A DNA stretch of 14,226 nucleotides from Candidatus Cloacimonadota bacterium (GCA_023228125.1 JALOBT010000053.1:1-14226); one strand, 5' to 3'. Shown: positions 1 to 7,209, numbered from the stretch's first letter. A program made the numbers and translations. Notes: generated from the letters alone by a model not told the origin.

Positions 1-1
1 T

Positions 2-721
2 ACCTTTTTTGGCAGCAGCGATTTCGGCAGCTTCCATCTGACCGGCAACGGTCCTGACGTCTTCCTGGTCAAGCTGGACAGCACCGGCAACTGGCTCTGG
101 GCAAAAAGTGCCTGGGGACAAGGCCAGGACATATCCGTGGATAGCGCAGACAATGTCTATCTTGCCGGTTATTTTGGATCGATGCCCGGAGATACCTCCG
201 ACTTCGGCACTACTACCCTGACCTGCAGCGGCGAGAGCGATGTCTTTACTGCCAAATTGGATAGCAATGGCAATTGGCTTTGGGCACAAAGAGGCGGCGG
301 CATCAATAGTGAAGAATGCGAAAGCATCGCCGTGGATAATTCTGGCTCGGTCTATCTCACCGGTAGTTTTGGAGATTGGAGTGGAATCGCCTCCACTTTC
401 GGCACGCATGCCCTCACCAGCAACGGAATATCGGACATCTTCGTGGCCAAGCTTGTTTCTGCAGAATCTAATCCCATTCCCAAAATCCCGCAAAACCTGC
501 TGATCCAAAGGAACGGACTTAACGTAATTATTAGCTGGAATCCAGTCACTGAGGACACGAATAACCAGCCCTTCACCCCTGACGCATATAAGATCGAGAT
601 CAGCGAGAACAACAGCGATTGGTCGGACCTGGTTACCCTCACAGCTACACAATATTCATACACGGATACAAGCCTGAATCATGACAGCAAGTTTTACCGG
701 GTCATCGCGGTGAAAAACTAA
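2..721 (+). CDS. SBBP beta-propeller repeat protein with C-terminal fibronectin III-like domain (5' truncated)
   Basis: The reading frame is open from the first complete codon of the window to the TAA at 719-721, so the N-terminus lies outside; the ATG at 137 is internal. The visible 239 residues contain about two and a half copies of a roughly 50-residue repeat. Each copy has a pattern like D(V/I)F(V/T)AKLDS.GNWLWA, then a 'VD..(G/D)(N/S)VYL(A/T)G.F' strand and an 'FGT..LT..G' strand. This is the signature of the SBBP (beta-propeller) repeat family. A linker beginning near 'PIPKIPQNLLI' leads into about 80 residues resembling a fibronectin type III domain ('VIISWNPVTED', 'YKIEISEN', 'KFYRVIAVKN'). 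Such proteins are usually exported and surface-associated, but ligand and role are unknown. No sorting domain follows the FN3-like part. The family call is firm; the function is open. Confidence 0.85.
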   Translation, partial: TFFGSSDFGSFHLTGNGPDVFLVKLDSTGNWLWAKSAWGQGQDISVDSADNVYLAGYFGSMPGDTSDFGTTTLTCSGESDVFTAKLDSNGNWLWAQRGGGINSEECESIAVDNSGSVYLTGSFGDWSGIASTFGTHALTSNGISDIFVAKLVSAESNPIPKIPQNLLIQRNGLNVIISWNPVTEDTNNQPFTPDAYKIEISENNSDWSDLVTLTATQYSYTDTSLNHDSKFYRVIAVKN

Positions 722-811
722 GGTACTTGTGTTTCTTCTATCCCGCAAGGCCTGGCTGTAAGTCCATTTGTAGTCAGGAATGTGAGCAGAGGAAGTGTTA
801 AACCTTCAGCA

Positions 812-853
812 GGACACTGGAGCCCTTAGTATTTTGGGGTCCAGTGTCCCTTT
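812..853 (+). terminator. Hairpin terminator after the SBBP protein
   Basis: A perfect 10-bp inverted repeat (812-821 with 840-849), extended by a further CCC/GGG pairing after one mismatch, closes a loop of about 10 nt. It is followed by only a short T run (851-853). The position 90 nt after the stop codon suggests a transcription terminator, or a 3'-end stabilising hairpin given the weak T tract. Confidence 0.6.
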
Positions 854-891
854 AAATTATGCATTCTTCACTGAGTCCCCGCAGAATTATC

Positions 892-920
892 TTGACACAA
901 TATGCGAATGTGCATTTTTA
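892..920 (+). promoter_or_regulatory. Candidate sigma70-type promoter for the outer-membrane protein gene
   Basis: A perfect TTGACA at 892-897 is followed, after 17 nt, by TTTTTA (915-920), a weak -10 match. Transcription would start near 927. That excludes the upstream in-frame ATG at 902 as a start codon and agrees with translation from 947. The -35 box is clear; the -10 box is inference. Confidence 0.45.
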
Positions 921-946
921 AGATTAAACCCAAAAGGGAGGATAAT

Positions 947-2530
947 ATGAGAAAATACTGCTTGGTATTATTGGTACTTTTGCCCATGTTGATGTGGGCG
1001 CAAGGAGTGCAACAGATTATTCCCGGAGATCCTATTTCCGAAGAGGATTATGAGGATTCTGAGGATCTGAATTATGGCATGAGTGGGATGGTGGGAGCTG
1101 TCAATATAAATGGTGTTACCTATTCCCAAGTCCGGCTGCGCCCTGAGATCAATCTTGGGAAATTTGGTTTTGGTTTGGATATTGATTTCTTGATTGATGG
1201 AGATGGAAATGTGCGCGAGGGTGACTGGGATGATTGGGATGACTATCTCAACAAAGTCTATTTTATTCGCTGGGCAAACCGGCAGGATCCTTTTTATTTC
1301 AAAGTGGGCTGCATCCCTTCCTACACCTTGGGACATGGCCTCATCTTTGATCAGTATTCCAATACTTTGCGTTATCCCGAGGAAAAGAATGTGGGGGGAT
1401 ATCTGGGCATCAATACTCCTTTTTCCAAGGCTGGATTTGAGGTCTATACGCACAATATCTACAAAAATGAAGTCATAGCCGCCCGCGCACATGTGAATCC
1501 TTTTCACTATGCCCACTTTCCGTTTTTAGAGAATCTTATCTTCGGTGTAAATATCGGTATGGACCGCAATCAGTACGGGAAATATACCGATAGTGACAAG
1601 GACGGGGTGCCGGATGCCTATGATAAATTCCCGGATGATCCCTACTCCTGGCTGGATACCGATGGGGATGGCATGCCGGATAATCTGGATTTTGATATTG
1701 CTGGCACTGGTCTGATCGACCATCCCAGCATCAACCCCTGGGTGGCAGAAAACTATCCCAATATTGCAGACGGCGCAGACTCTACCAGATTCAATATGGT
1801 TGTGGTGCAGGATTCGGTCTTAATCTATGATAGCTGGAAAGATATCAGCGTATATAGTGCGGATTATACCCTGCCTTTGGTGGAGACTCAGTTCTTTCAT
1901 CTGGATCACTATGGTGAATATGCCATCATCGATAAATATGGCACAGGCATCATCTTCCCCGGCTTTTCCAGTAAATTCTTCATCTTTGATGCGAAGCTGG
2001 AAATGCGCAATTTCTCCGATGAATTCCTGCCAGGATATTTTGACCGTCTCTATGAAGAGAAACGCTCCACGGTTTCTATCACTACTGCTGATGGTAGAAC
2101 AATTTATGGCCTTACTACCAAAGAGGATTTGCTAAAAACAGCCAGCAGATCAGTGGGTTGGTTTGGCTATCTGCGTGCCAATATCCTGGATATCGGCTAC
2201 ATCAAGGCAGCCTACCAGGATATGTATGGCACAGATATGAATACAGGAAAATCGCTCTGGGCCAGTGCCACCGTGCACCCCGCAGTCTTTCCAAAGCTCA
2301 AGGAAGCCAGCCTCTCCTACAGCCAGGTTCATGCCCCGTATATCGATTTTCGGAATCTACGGTGCAGCAACGCCACGGTTTCGGGGAAAGTGGTTTACAA
2401 CCTTTCGGGAAATACGGATTTGGTGGGACGCTATAGCGAGATCTATACGGATGCCAATGGTGATGGTAAGATTCGTGGAGAGAATGAGGTAATCACAGCT
2501 TTTGCCTTTGGAGTGGATTTTAGCTTTTAG
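947..2530 (+). CDS. Secreted, probable outer-membrane beta-barrel protein with thrombospondin type 3-like acidic insert
   Basis: I do not recognise the family. Start at 947 is chosen over the in-frame ATG at 902 because GGGAGG (936-941) sits 5 nt before it and because residues 1-20 then form a good signal peptide (MRKY, hydrophobic core, MWAQ|G). The 527-residue product has alternating polar/aromatic stretches and ends in FAFGVDFSF, a terminal Phe with alternating aromatics as in outer-membrane barrels. Residues 215-248 hold two acidic motifs (DSDKDGVPD and DTDGDGMPD) typical of calcium-binding thrombospondin type 3 repeats. They interrupt an otherwise barrel-like chain, perhaps as a surface loop. 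A further D.N.D.D-like site occurs at 502-506 (DANGDGK). The N-terminal 30 residues after cleavage are also acidic. It has its own promoter and terminator. Outer-membrane location is inferred; transport or structural role is unknown. Confidence 0.75.
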   Translation: MRKYCLVLLVLLPMLMWAQGVQQIIPGDPISEEDYEDSEDLNYGMSGMVGAVNINGVTYSQVRLRPEINLGKFGFGLDIDFLIDGDGNVREGDWDDWDDYLNKVYFIRWANRQDPFYFKVGCIPSYTLGHGLIFDQYSNTLRYPEEKNVGGYLGINTPFSKAGFEVYTHNIYKNEVIAARAHVNPFHYAHFPFLENLIFGVNIGMDRNQYGKYTDSDKDGVPDAYDKFPDDPYSWLDTDGDGMPDNLDFDIAGTGLIDHPSINPWVAENYPNIADGADSTRFNMVVVQDSVLIYDSWKDISVYSADYTLPLVETQFFHLDHYGEYAIIDKYGTGIIFPGFSSKFFIFDAKLEMRNFSDEFLPGYFDRLYEEKRSTVSITTADGRTIYGLTTKEDLLKTASRSVGWFGYLRANILDIGYIKAAYQDMYGTDMNTGKSLWASATVHPAVFPKLKEASLSYSQVHAPYIDFRNLRCSNATVSGKVVYNLSGNTDLVGRYSEIYTDANGDGKIRGENEVITAFAFGVDFSF

Positions 2531-2624
2531 GGGTTTGGCGTTTTAGCGTTTTAACGTTTTAGCGTTTTAGCGTTTTAGCGTTTTAACGTTTTAACGTTAA
2601 CGTTTAACGATTTAACGATTAACG
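2531..2624 (+). repeat. Octamer tandem repeat tract (GTTTTAGC/GTTTTAAC) with GGGTTTGGCG leader
   Basis: Starting directly after the stop codon, a GGGTTTGGCG leader is followed by about seven copies of an 8-nt unit (GTTTTAGC or GTTTTAAC). The tract then decays into 6-8 nt units ending in TAACG, such as GTTAAC, GTTTAAC and GATTTAAC. About 40 nt of the same leader and repeat recur in the opposite orientation at 7090-7132. Confidence 0.9.
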
Positions 2625-2654
2625 AAGAGGTGGACATGCAAGTCCACCTCTTTT
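2625..2654 (+). terminator. Rho-independent terminator
   Basis: A perfect 11-bp stem (2625-2635 with 2642-2652) with a 6-nt loop runs into TTTT at 2651-2654. It follows the octamer tract and would end the transcript of the outer-membrane protein gene. It lies 47 nt beyond the stop of the convergent membrane-protein gene, but lacks a T tract on the minus strand, so it fits the plus-strand gene better. Confidence 0.8.
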
Positions 2655-2660
2655 CATATA

Positions 2661-2687
2661 ATCTGTGTAATCTGCGTGATCTGTGTG
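2661..2687 (+). repeat. Three tandem 9-nt units, ATCTG(T/C)GT(A/G)
   Basis: Three consecutive nonamers lie at 2661-2669, 2670-2678 and 2679-2687, differing only by T/C at position 6 and A/G at position 9. They sit between the terminator and the end of the convergent gene. No function is evident. Confidence 0.8.
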
Positions 2688-2701
2688 AGACTATTTCATC
2701 T

Positions 2702-3760
2702 TCAAGAGCTGATAATCGCCGAAATCAGGTTCTTTTCGTCTAATTGGATCAGCATGATATTAATGGCCGAGGTGATCGGCACAGCCAGCACCATGCCCAC
2801 TATTCCCCAGACCCAGCCCCAGAAGATCAGGGAGACCAGCACCATGATCGGGCTCAGATTCAGCCTTTGCCCCTGCATTTTGGGTTCGATGACATTGCCG
2901 AACAGCATCTGCGTGCCAATCATCAAGAGGGCAAAAGAGATGGTTCTAAGATCCATCCCGCTTTGCAGGAAACTGATCAAAATCGGCACTCCACTGGCGA
3001 TGATGCTACCGATATTGGGGATGAAATTCATCACAAAGAGCAGGATGCCGCAGACCAGGATAAAATCCACGCCAAAGAGCAGCATCAGGATCATCCCTAT
3101 CACTGCGGTGCAGAGACTGATCACGGTCTTGGTAAGCAGGTATTTCTGGATCTGATTTTGGATATTGCGCATGGTGCTGATAGTGCGCTGTTGGTTCTCA
3201 GGATTCAGCACATCCTTAAGCTTCACAATAAGGCGTCCATCCTGAGCCACGATAAACATCAGGAAGATCACAATCAGCATAAAATTCCAACCCACTCCCA
3301 CGGTGGTAGTGGCTACATTGGAGATCGCTTTTGAGATCGAAAAACTCCCCGTAGAGAGCATTTGACTGACATCCAATTGGGGATATCTTTCGATACTAAT
3401 GGCGAATCTTTCTGAAATCTCCGAAAATCTGCCCACCCAATCCTGCATACGCAGCATCAGATTGACCTGGTAGCGGGGAAATCCAGTAACCAATGAATTT
3501 GTAGCAGCGGTGAGCAGCAGGGTGGAAGAAACCATCATAAGCACTATGATCACCAACATCAAAGCCATCACCACGCTGATATGCACCTTTTTATGACGCA
3601 GGAATTTATTTAAAGGAGCAAAGACGAAGCTGAGGAAGACAGCAAAGACCAAGGGGATAAAGATAGATTTTAAGGTCCTGAAAATAATTACCACTACCGG
3701 GATTGCGATAATGGTGAGCAATATGCGTATCCAACGCAGTTCTTTGGTGTTTTCTGGCAT
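2702..3760 (-). CDS. AI-2E family (PerM/UPF0118) transporter-like membrane protein
   Basis: A 352-residue polytopic inner-membrane protein of the usual family length. Hydrophobic pairs lie at about 12-27 and 31-50, with further spans near 61-86, 155-172, 211-228, 232-247, 251-267, 272-290 and 303-338. Family hallmarks are the 'MNFIPNIGSIIA' segment (244-255) and the C-terminal 'GNVIEPKMQGQRLNLSPIMVLVSL' to 'GMVLAVPITSAIN' region (288-334). The long soluble stretch at 90-150 is also typical. The start at 3760 is chosen because AAGGAAG lies just upstream and because in-frame ATGs further up (to 4012) would run back into ovoA. Members have been linked to autoinducer-2 export, Na+(Li+)/H+ antiport or permease roles, so the substrate cannot be named. 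It lies 124 nt downstream of ovoA on the same strand. That gap contains a 6-bp hairpin (3793-3809) without a T tract, so co-transcription is plausible. Confidence 0.88.
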   Translation of the reverse strand: MPENTKELRWIRILLTIIAIPVVVIIFRTLKSIFIPLVFAVFLSFVFAPLNKFLRHKKVHISVVMALMLVIIVLMMVSSTLLLTAATNSLVTGFPRYQVNLMLRMQDWVGRFSEISERFAISIERYPQLDVSQMLSTGSFSISKAISNVATTTVGVGWNFMLIVIFLMFIVAQDGRLIVKLKDVLNPENQQRTISTMRNIQNQIQKYLLTKTVISLCTAVIGMILMLLFGVDFILVCGILLFVMNFIPNIGSIIASGVPILISFLQSGMDLRTISFALLMIGTQMLFGNVIEPKMQGQRLNLSPIMVLVSLIFWGWVWGIVGMVLAVPITSAINIMLIQLDEKNLISAIISS

Positions 3761-3884
3761 AGCTTCCTTCTTTATCAGTGTTATTGGGGATTCACGCTCT
3801 GGTAGCGTGTCCGCTTCCGCAGCTTGCTTTAGCTTCGAGTGTGCAAATATATCTTTTAGGGTCAAAATCAATCTGGCCTTTTCA

Positions 3885-5972
3885 TCAATCTTTCTTCTTC
3901 CAGATGGTAATCTGGAGCAATCTGCTTTCATAGAGGCGCCTGCTTTGGCGGATATCCTGCCAGATTTCAGTGGGTTCGGCGATTTGCTCAAAATCCTTGT
4001 GCAGCATATCATTCAGCCAGGTAATACTGCGGTAGGGCTCTCCATCTTTGCGAATTCCAGCGGGAGGATTCTTGGTTTTCCAAAGATAGCTATCCGCTAT
4101 TATCAAGAGTCCGCCGGCAACAATGCGCTGGGGAATCGTCTGCAGGAAGGCGGCTGGATTGATGGCTTCTTCCAGGGTATTGACTGCCAGCACCAAGTCA
4201 TAACCGGTAAATTTTGCCGGAAGATTGGAGGCATCGGCCTGCCAAAATTCCACTTTGTCCGCAAAATCATTCAGTTGCTTGGCCGCTATGCTTTGCTCTT
4301 TGATCTGGGTAATCTCCCCTTCTTCCTTTTGCAGATAGCGGATAAAGCATGATTCCTTCATCTTTGTGGCCATCTGGATGATGCGGGTGGTGAAATCCAA
4401 ACCGGTGACCCTTCCATAAGTTTTGGCCAGTTCAAAGCTGAGCCGTCCGGTTTTACAGCCCACGTTAAGGGCATGTTCCCCACTCAGCTCTACATCCATA
4501 TTCTGGATAGTCTTGATCAGCTCACGGGCAAAATCACTTTCCCAATCCAGATCGCACCAAGTGATCACATCGGGATTGTCTTCATAGAGATTATCCTCAA
4601 ATTTTAGCTCGGCCTCACTATGGATATAGCGAAAGCCCGCGTGTTGGTAGAAGTGACGCCGGAAGGCATAGCGAGCAAACCGGGTAGCCTCATTGCCGGT
4701 GGAGATAAAGCTGCCACCTTTGATGATATTGTGCCGGGTATCGAAGGTGGGAACGCTGAAATCATCATAGTAAGGATGGATTTTGAACCCTGGATAAGCG
4801 GAAATCGGGGTCTCAGTCCACTGCCAGACGTTGCCGATGATGTCGTAAAACTGGCCAAAGCTAAATTGATCCACCGGACAGGCTGAAGCCCAATATTCCA
4901 GATTGATATTACCCGGAGCCTCGTCCCAATAAGGTTGATCGGTATCAAGATTCTGATCCCGCAAGAGCTGCCATTCCGCTTCGGTAGGCATACGGATGCT
5001 CTTAGCTGTCAGCTTTGATTTCCAATTGCAAAAGGCCTTGGCTTCCAGATAGTTCACCTCTACAGGATGATTCCAGGGCATAGGAATCTGCTCTGCGATC
5101 TGGCGTAAGAGATACTCACCCTGTTCATTGATCAGCCAAAATCTGGGATGCTCCGCTTTCTGATAGCTCTTCCAGGCCCAGCCTTCGGGAGTCCAATACT
5201 CCTTCTTCTGATAGCCGCCAGCCTCGATAAAGCCCAAGAATTCCTGATTCGAAACCAGGTAGCGGGAAGCTTCAAAATCCTGGATGTCAGAGATTTGCTG
5301 GCCATATTCCAGATCCCAGCCATAGAGGGGATCATCAAAATCCTTACCCAGGATGATCCTGCCTCCCTGTACCGCCAAAAGCTGATTTTCAGGCGCTGTG
5401 CCAGAGTGTGGACAAGGCTTCCAGATCTTTATGGGCTTTACCTTATCCAGGGGCAATTGCCGGATCAGCACGGAAGAGGTTTCCAGATGAATGCGCTCGT
5501 GCTCGATGCACATCATGATCGCCCACCAGGGACTATCCCAAGTGATGCCGCCTACAGGAGCCGGCAAACTTTGGATAAGCTCTTCCACAAGCTGGCGCAC
5601 CTGAACCCTATACTCCATTACCCTGGCCACAGGTGGCCAATCGTAATGCGCTTCATTCAGATCATCCCAGCTCATTTCATCCACGCCCACGGCAAACATC
5701 GATTCGTATTCGGGATTGATGCGCTGGTGGCTGAGGCCAGCGATATCAAGCTTGTTGATATAAAAAGTTGCGGTGTGTCCCAAATAGAAAATCAAAGGAT
5801 GGCGTAATGGATCTGGACGCAGATAAAAAGCTGCTTCATCAGCCAACAGCTCGTAAAGTTTCTCATCTATGGTAAAAGTTTGATCAAAGTAATGGCGTAT
5901 CTTTTGCCTCAGCTCTTCGCCAGAGCCGCGGTTCAAGATCAAGGTCTTGGTTTTATTCAACTGATTGCTCAT
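3885..5972 (-). CDS. ovoA: Ovothiol synthase OvoA: 5-histidylcysteine sulfoxide synthase fused to 4-mercaptohistidine N-methyltransferase
   Basis: The 695 residues match the usual length of bifunctional OvoA. Residues 1-180 form the DinB-like iron domain: H66 in 'YLGHTATFYINK' and the HX3HXE motif H158-ERI-H162-L-E164 are the expected iron ligands and motif. Residues ~195-450 form the formylglycine-generating-enzyme-like (SUMF1) fold: 'MPTEAEWQ' 328-335, 'DIIGNVWQWT' 377-386, 'IKGGSF' 417-422, 'RFARYAFRR' 431-439. Residues ~460-695 form a class I SAM methyltransferase with motif I 'ALNVGCKTG' at 501-509. In known OvoA the first part joins histidine and cysteine using O2 and non-heme iron, a separate PLP lyase (OvoB) frees 4-mercaptohistidine, and the last part methylates it to ovothiol A. 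No OvoB is in this window. GGAG is well placed before the start; TATTAT at 5994-5999 could be a -10 box. An EgtB-only enzyme is unlikely given the C-terminal domain. Confidence 0.93.
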   Translation of the reverse strand: MSNQLNKTKTLILNRGSGEELRQKIRHYFDQTFTIDEKLYELLADEAAFYLRPDPLRHPLIFYLGHTATFYINKLDIAGLSHQRINPEYESMFAVGVDEMSWDDLNEAHYDWPPVARVMEYRVQVRQLVEELIQSLPAPVGGITWDSPWWAIMMCIEHERIHLETSSVLIRQLPLDKVKPIKIWKPCPHSGTAPENQLLAVQGGRIILGKDFDDPLYGWDLEYGQQISDIQDFEASRYLVSNQEFLGFIEAGGYQKKEYWTPEGWAWKSYQKAEHPRFWLINEQGEYLLRQIAEQIPMPWNHPVEVNYLEAKAFCNWKSKLTAKSIRMPTEAEWQLLRDQNLDTDQPYWDEAPGNINLEYWASACPVDQFSFGQFYDIIGNVWQWTETPISAYPGFKIHPYYDDFSVPTFDTRHNIIKGGSFISTGNEATRFARYAFRRHFYQHAGFRYIHSEAELKFEDNLYEDNPDVITWCDLDWESDFARELIKTIQNMDVELSGEHALNVGCKTGRLSFELAKTYGRVTGLDFTTRIIQMATKMKESCFIRYLQKEEGEITQIKEQSIAAKQLNDFADKVEFWQADASNLPAKFTGYDLVLAVNTLEEAINPAAFLQTIPQRIVAGGLLIIADSYLWKTKNPPAGIRKDGEPYRSITWLNDMLHKDFEQIAEPTEIWQDIRQSRRLYESRLLQITIWKKKD

Positions 5973-6218
5973 ATCAATCTCCTTCGGACATATATAATAC
6001 TTCTCAATTTAAATGATAATCCAAACTGCAGGATTTGCGAAAACAGATTGACGGTTTCACCTGCCTCATATAAAGTGTATATTAGATGATATTTATGACT
6101 CAAGGAGAGACTGGCAGCAGATGATACGCAGTGGATAGCACTGGTTCAAACAAATTGGCAGAAGGCTCTTTTAGCTCTTCCGCTCCTAAGAAGAGGCCGA
6201 GCTGGGCTACTGGAAGAA

Positions 6219-6340
6219 GTGTAACCTATGTGCCTATGCTAAAGTGCTACCTATGTGCCTATGCTAAAGTGTAACCTATGTGCCTATGCTAAAGTGTAAC
6301 CTATGTGCCTATGCTAAAGTGTAACCTATGTGCCTATACC
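6219..6340. repeat. 25-nt tandem repeat, about five units
   Basis: Units begin at 6219, 6244, 6269, 6294 and 6319. The first four are complete 25-mers and the fifth diverges after 19 nt. The core reads TGTAACCTATGTGCCTATG; unit two has GTGCTACC instead of GTGTAACC. There are no spacers, so it is not a CRISPR array. The TGTAACCTATGTG wording resembles the multiple terminal transposase-binding repeats of IS21/IS481-type insertion sequences as I recall them. That match is from memory and no transposase gene is present. Confidence 0.9.
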
Positions 6341-6344
6341 GTAC

Positions 6345-6425
6345 AGAATCCAGGTGGCGGTTTCAACCGCCACATTTGCAGGCTACCATCTGCCCAAGAA
6401 TCCTTCCTGGCCTTTTAAGGCCAGG
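6345..6425 (+). repeat. Two-hairpin repeat element, copy 1
   Basis: Hairpin A is GTGGCGGTT (6354-6362) paired with AACCGCCAC (6365-6373). Hairpin B is CCTGGCCTT (6406-6414) paired with AAGGCCAGG (6417-6425). They are joined by about 32 nt and preceded by AGAATCCAG. The element recurs, diverged and inverted, at 6574-6653. Confidence 0.85.
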
Positions 6426-6573
6426 CACCCGCAGCTCTATCATTATATTTACCCAGATCATCAAGATGGCTTCTATATGAGAAATCAGATTTATCTTAGT
6501 CTTTGGGATGCAAATTTCAGATCGCTGCCAAATCAAGACTGTGTATGAGAGTAGGAAATAAAGCTGCGATTTG

Positions 6574-6653
6574 CCCTGCCTTCAAAGGCAGGGAAGGAGT
6601 CTTGGATAGCCGACAACTCGTGGCGTGGTGGTTGAAACCACCACCTGGATTCT
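6574..6653 (-). repeat. Two-hairpin repeat element, copy 2 (inverted)
   Basis: Read on the minus strand it begins with AGAATCCAG as in copy 1. Hairpin A is then GTGGTGGTT/AACCACCAC (plus-strand 6625-6644). A linker containing GGCTATCC and ACTCCTT corresponds to GGCTACC and AATCCTT of copy 1. Hairpin B is CCCTGCCTT/AAGGCAGGG (plus-strand 6574-6593). Base changes between the copies keep both stems paired. Confidence 0.85.
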
Positions 6654-6694
6654 TTCAAGGAAGATAGAAATCCGACAATCAGATACCCTAAAGA

Positions 6695-6707
6695 ATGCCG
6701 TAGGCAT
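6695..6707. repeat. Small palindrome ATGCC-GTA-GGCAT
   Basis: A perfect 5-bp inverted repeat with a 3-nt loop. It is isolated, with no T tract, so it is not a terminator. It looks like one more member of the palindrome-rich intergenic material. Confidence 0.5.
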
Positions 6708-6906
6708 GACATTTCAGATAGCAAACGACAGCTACACAACGAATTGAGTCCCATAGAGACTGCATTTCACATGAAACCTTAGTTAAAGCTGAGGCATAAA
6801 TCCTTCAAAAGCTCGACGATGCGCAGGATGTGGCGTTTCATTACCAGTTGCGAAATCCATTTCATGTGAGTTCAGATAGCAAAGAAAGATATTACAATAA
6901 TCTAAA

Positions 6907-6960
6907 GATAGAGCTGTCGGCGGAACGGAGTCCGCCACTACGGTAAGCTCATTCTCTATC
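6907..6960. repeat. Nested inverted repeat around GGCGGA/TCCGCC
   Basis: The inner stem GGCGGA (6919-6924)/TCCGCC (6931-6936) has a 6-nt loop. Outside it, GAGCT (6911-6915) can pair with AGCTC (6946-6950). Alternatively the overlapping GATAGAG (6907-6913) can pair with CTCTATC (6954-6960). The nesting suggests a folded RNA or a palindromic dispersed repeat rather than a terminator, since no T run follows. Confidence 0.55.
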
Positions 6961-7089
6961 CGCCCCCTTTGGTTGTAGTAAATAAGCAGTAAGAATAGCA
7001 GGAAAAAATTCCCTCATTTCCACGTCATATCCACCACAAGCTATGCAGAAAGACTACGGCAGGTCATGCTATAAATGCCATAACAACAT

Positions 7090-7132
7090 ACGCTAAAACG
7101 CTAAAACGATAAAACGCTAAAACGCCAAACCC
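7090..7132 (-). repeat. Octamer repeat tract, inverted copy of the 2531 tract
   Basis: Read on the minus strand from 7132 it begins GGGTTTGGCG and continues with TTTTAGCG-type octamers. It matches about 40 nt of the tract at 2531 with one difference (TTTTATCG for TTTTAACG). It has four to five units, fewer than the first tract, and lies about 80 nt upstream of the tmRNA promoter. Confidence 0.9.
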
Positions 7133-7209
7133 TCTTTTAATCCAATAAATCCATCCTATCCGCCCGATCTGCGTTCTATTGGAATCAGGAAACATCGCCG
7201 TAAAACTCC

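Larger units (their letters stand above)
5973..7209. other. 1.2-kb gene-poor region rich in repeats and hairpins
   Basis: No open frame here has a ribosome-binding site, a recognisable domain or protein-like composition of useful length. The contents are itemised separately: a 25-nt tandem array (6219-6340), two inverted copies of a two-hairpin element (6345-6425 and 6574-6653), small palindromes (6695-6707 and 6907-6960) and an inverted octamer tract (7090-7132). A 13-nt direct repeat occurs at 6713-6725 and 6871-6883. A 10-nt inverted pair lies at 6767-6776 and 6860-6869. A short open frame of about 40 codons (6099-6221) ends in a TAA that falls inside the first 25-nt unit. It has no start codon and may be a remnant or chance. 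The composition suggests accumulation of repeat or mobile-element debris, or structured RNA. Confidence 0.7.

Noticed and set aside
902..946. Upstream ATG start for the outer-membrane protein gene
   Set aside because: It lies within the proposed promoter, lacks a ribosome-binding site and would place 15 charged residues before the signal peptide.
3761..4012. N-terminal extension of the AI-2E family protein
   Set aside because: It would overlap ovoA and read its 3' end in another frame; the ATG at 3760 has AAGGAAG upstream and gives the normal family length.
6219..6340. Possible CRISPR array
   Set aside because: Units abut directly with no spacers, and no cas genes are present.
6330..6754. 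Short ORFs across the two-hairpin elements (both strands)
   Set aside because: Their sequence is dictated by the palindromic repeats; no ribosome-binding site or domain.
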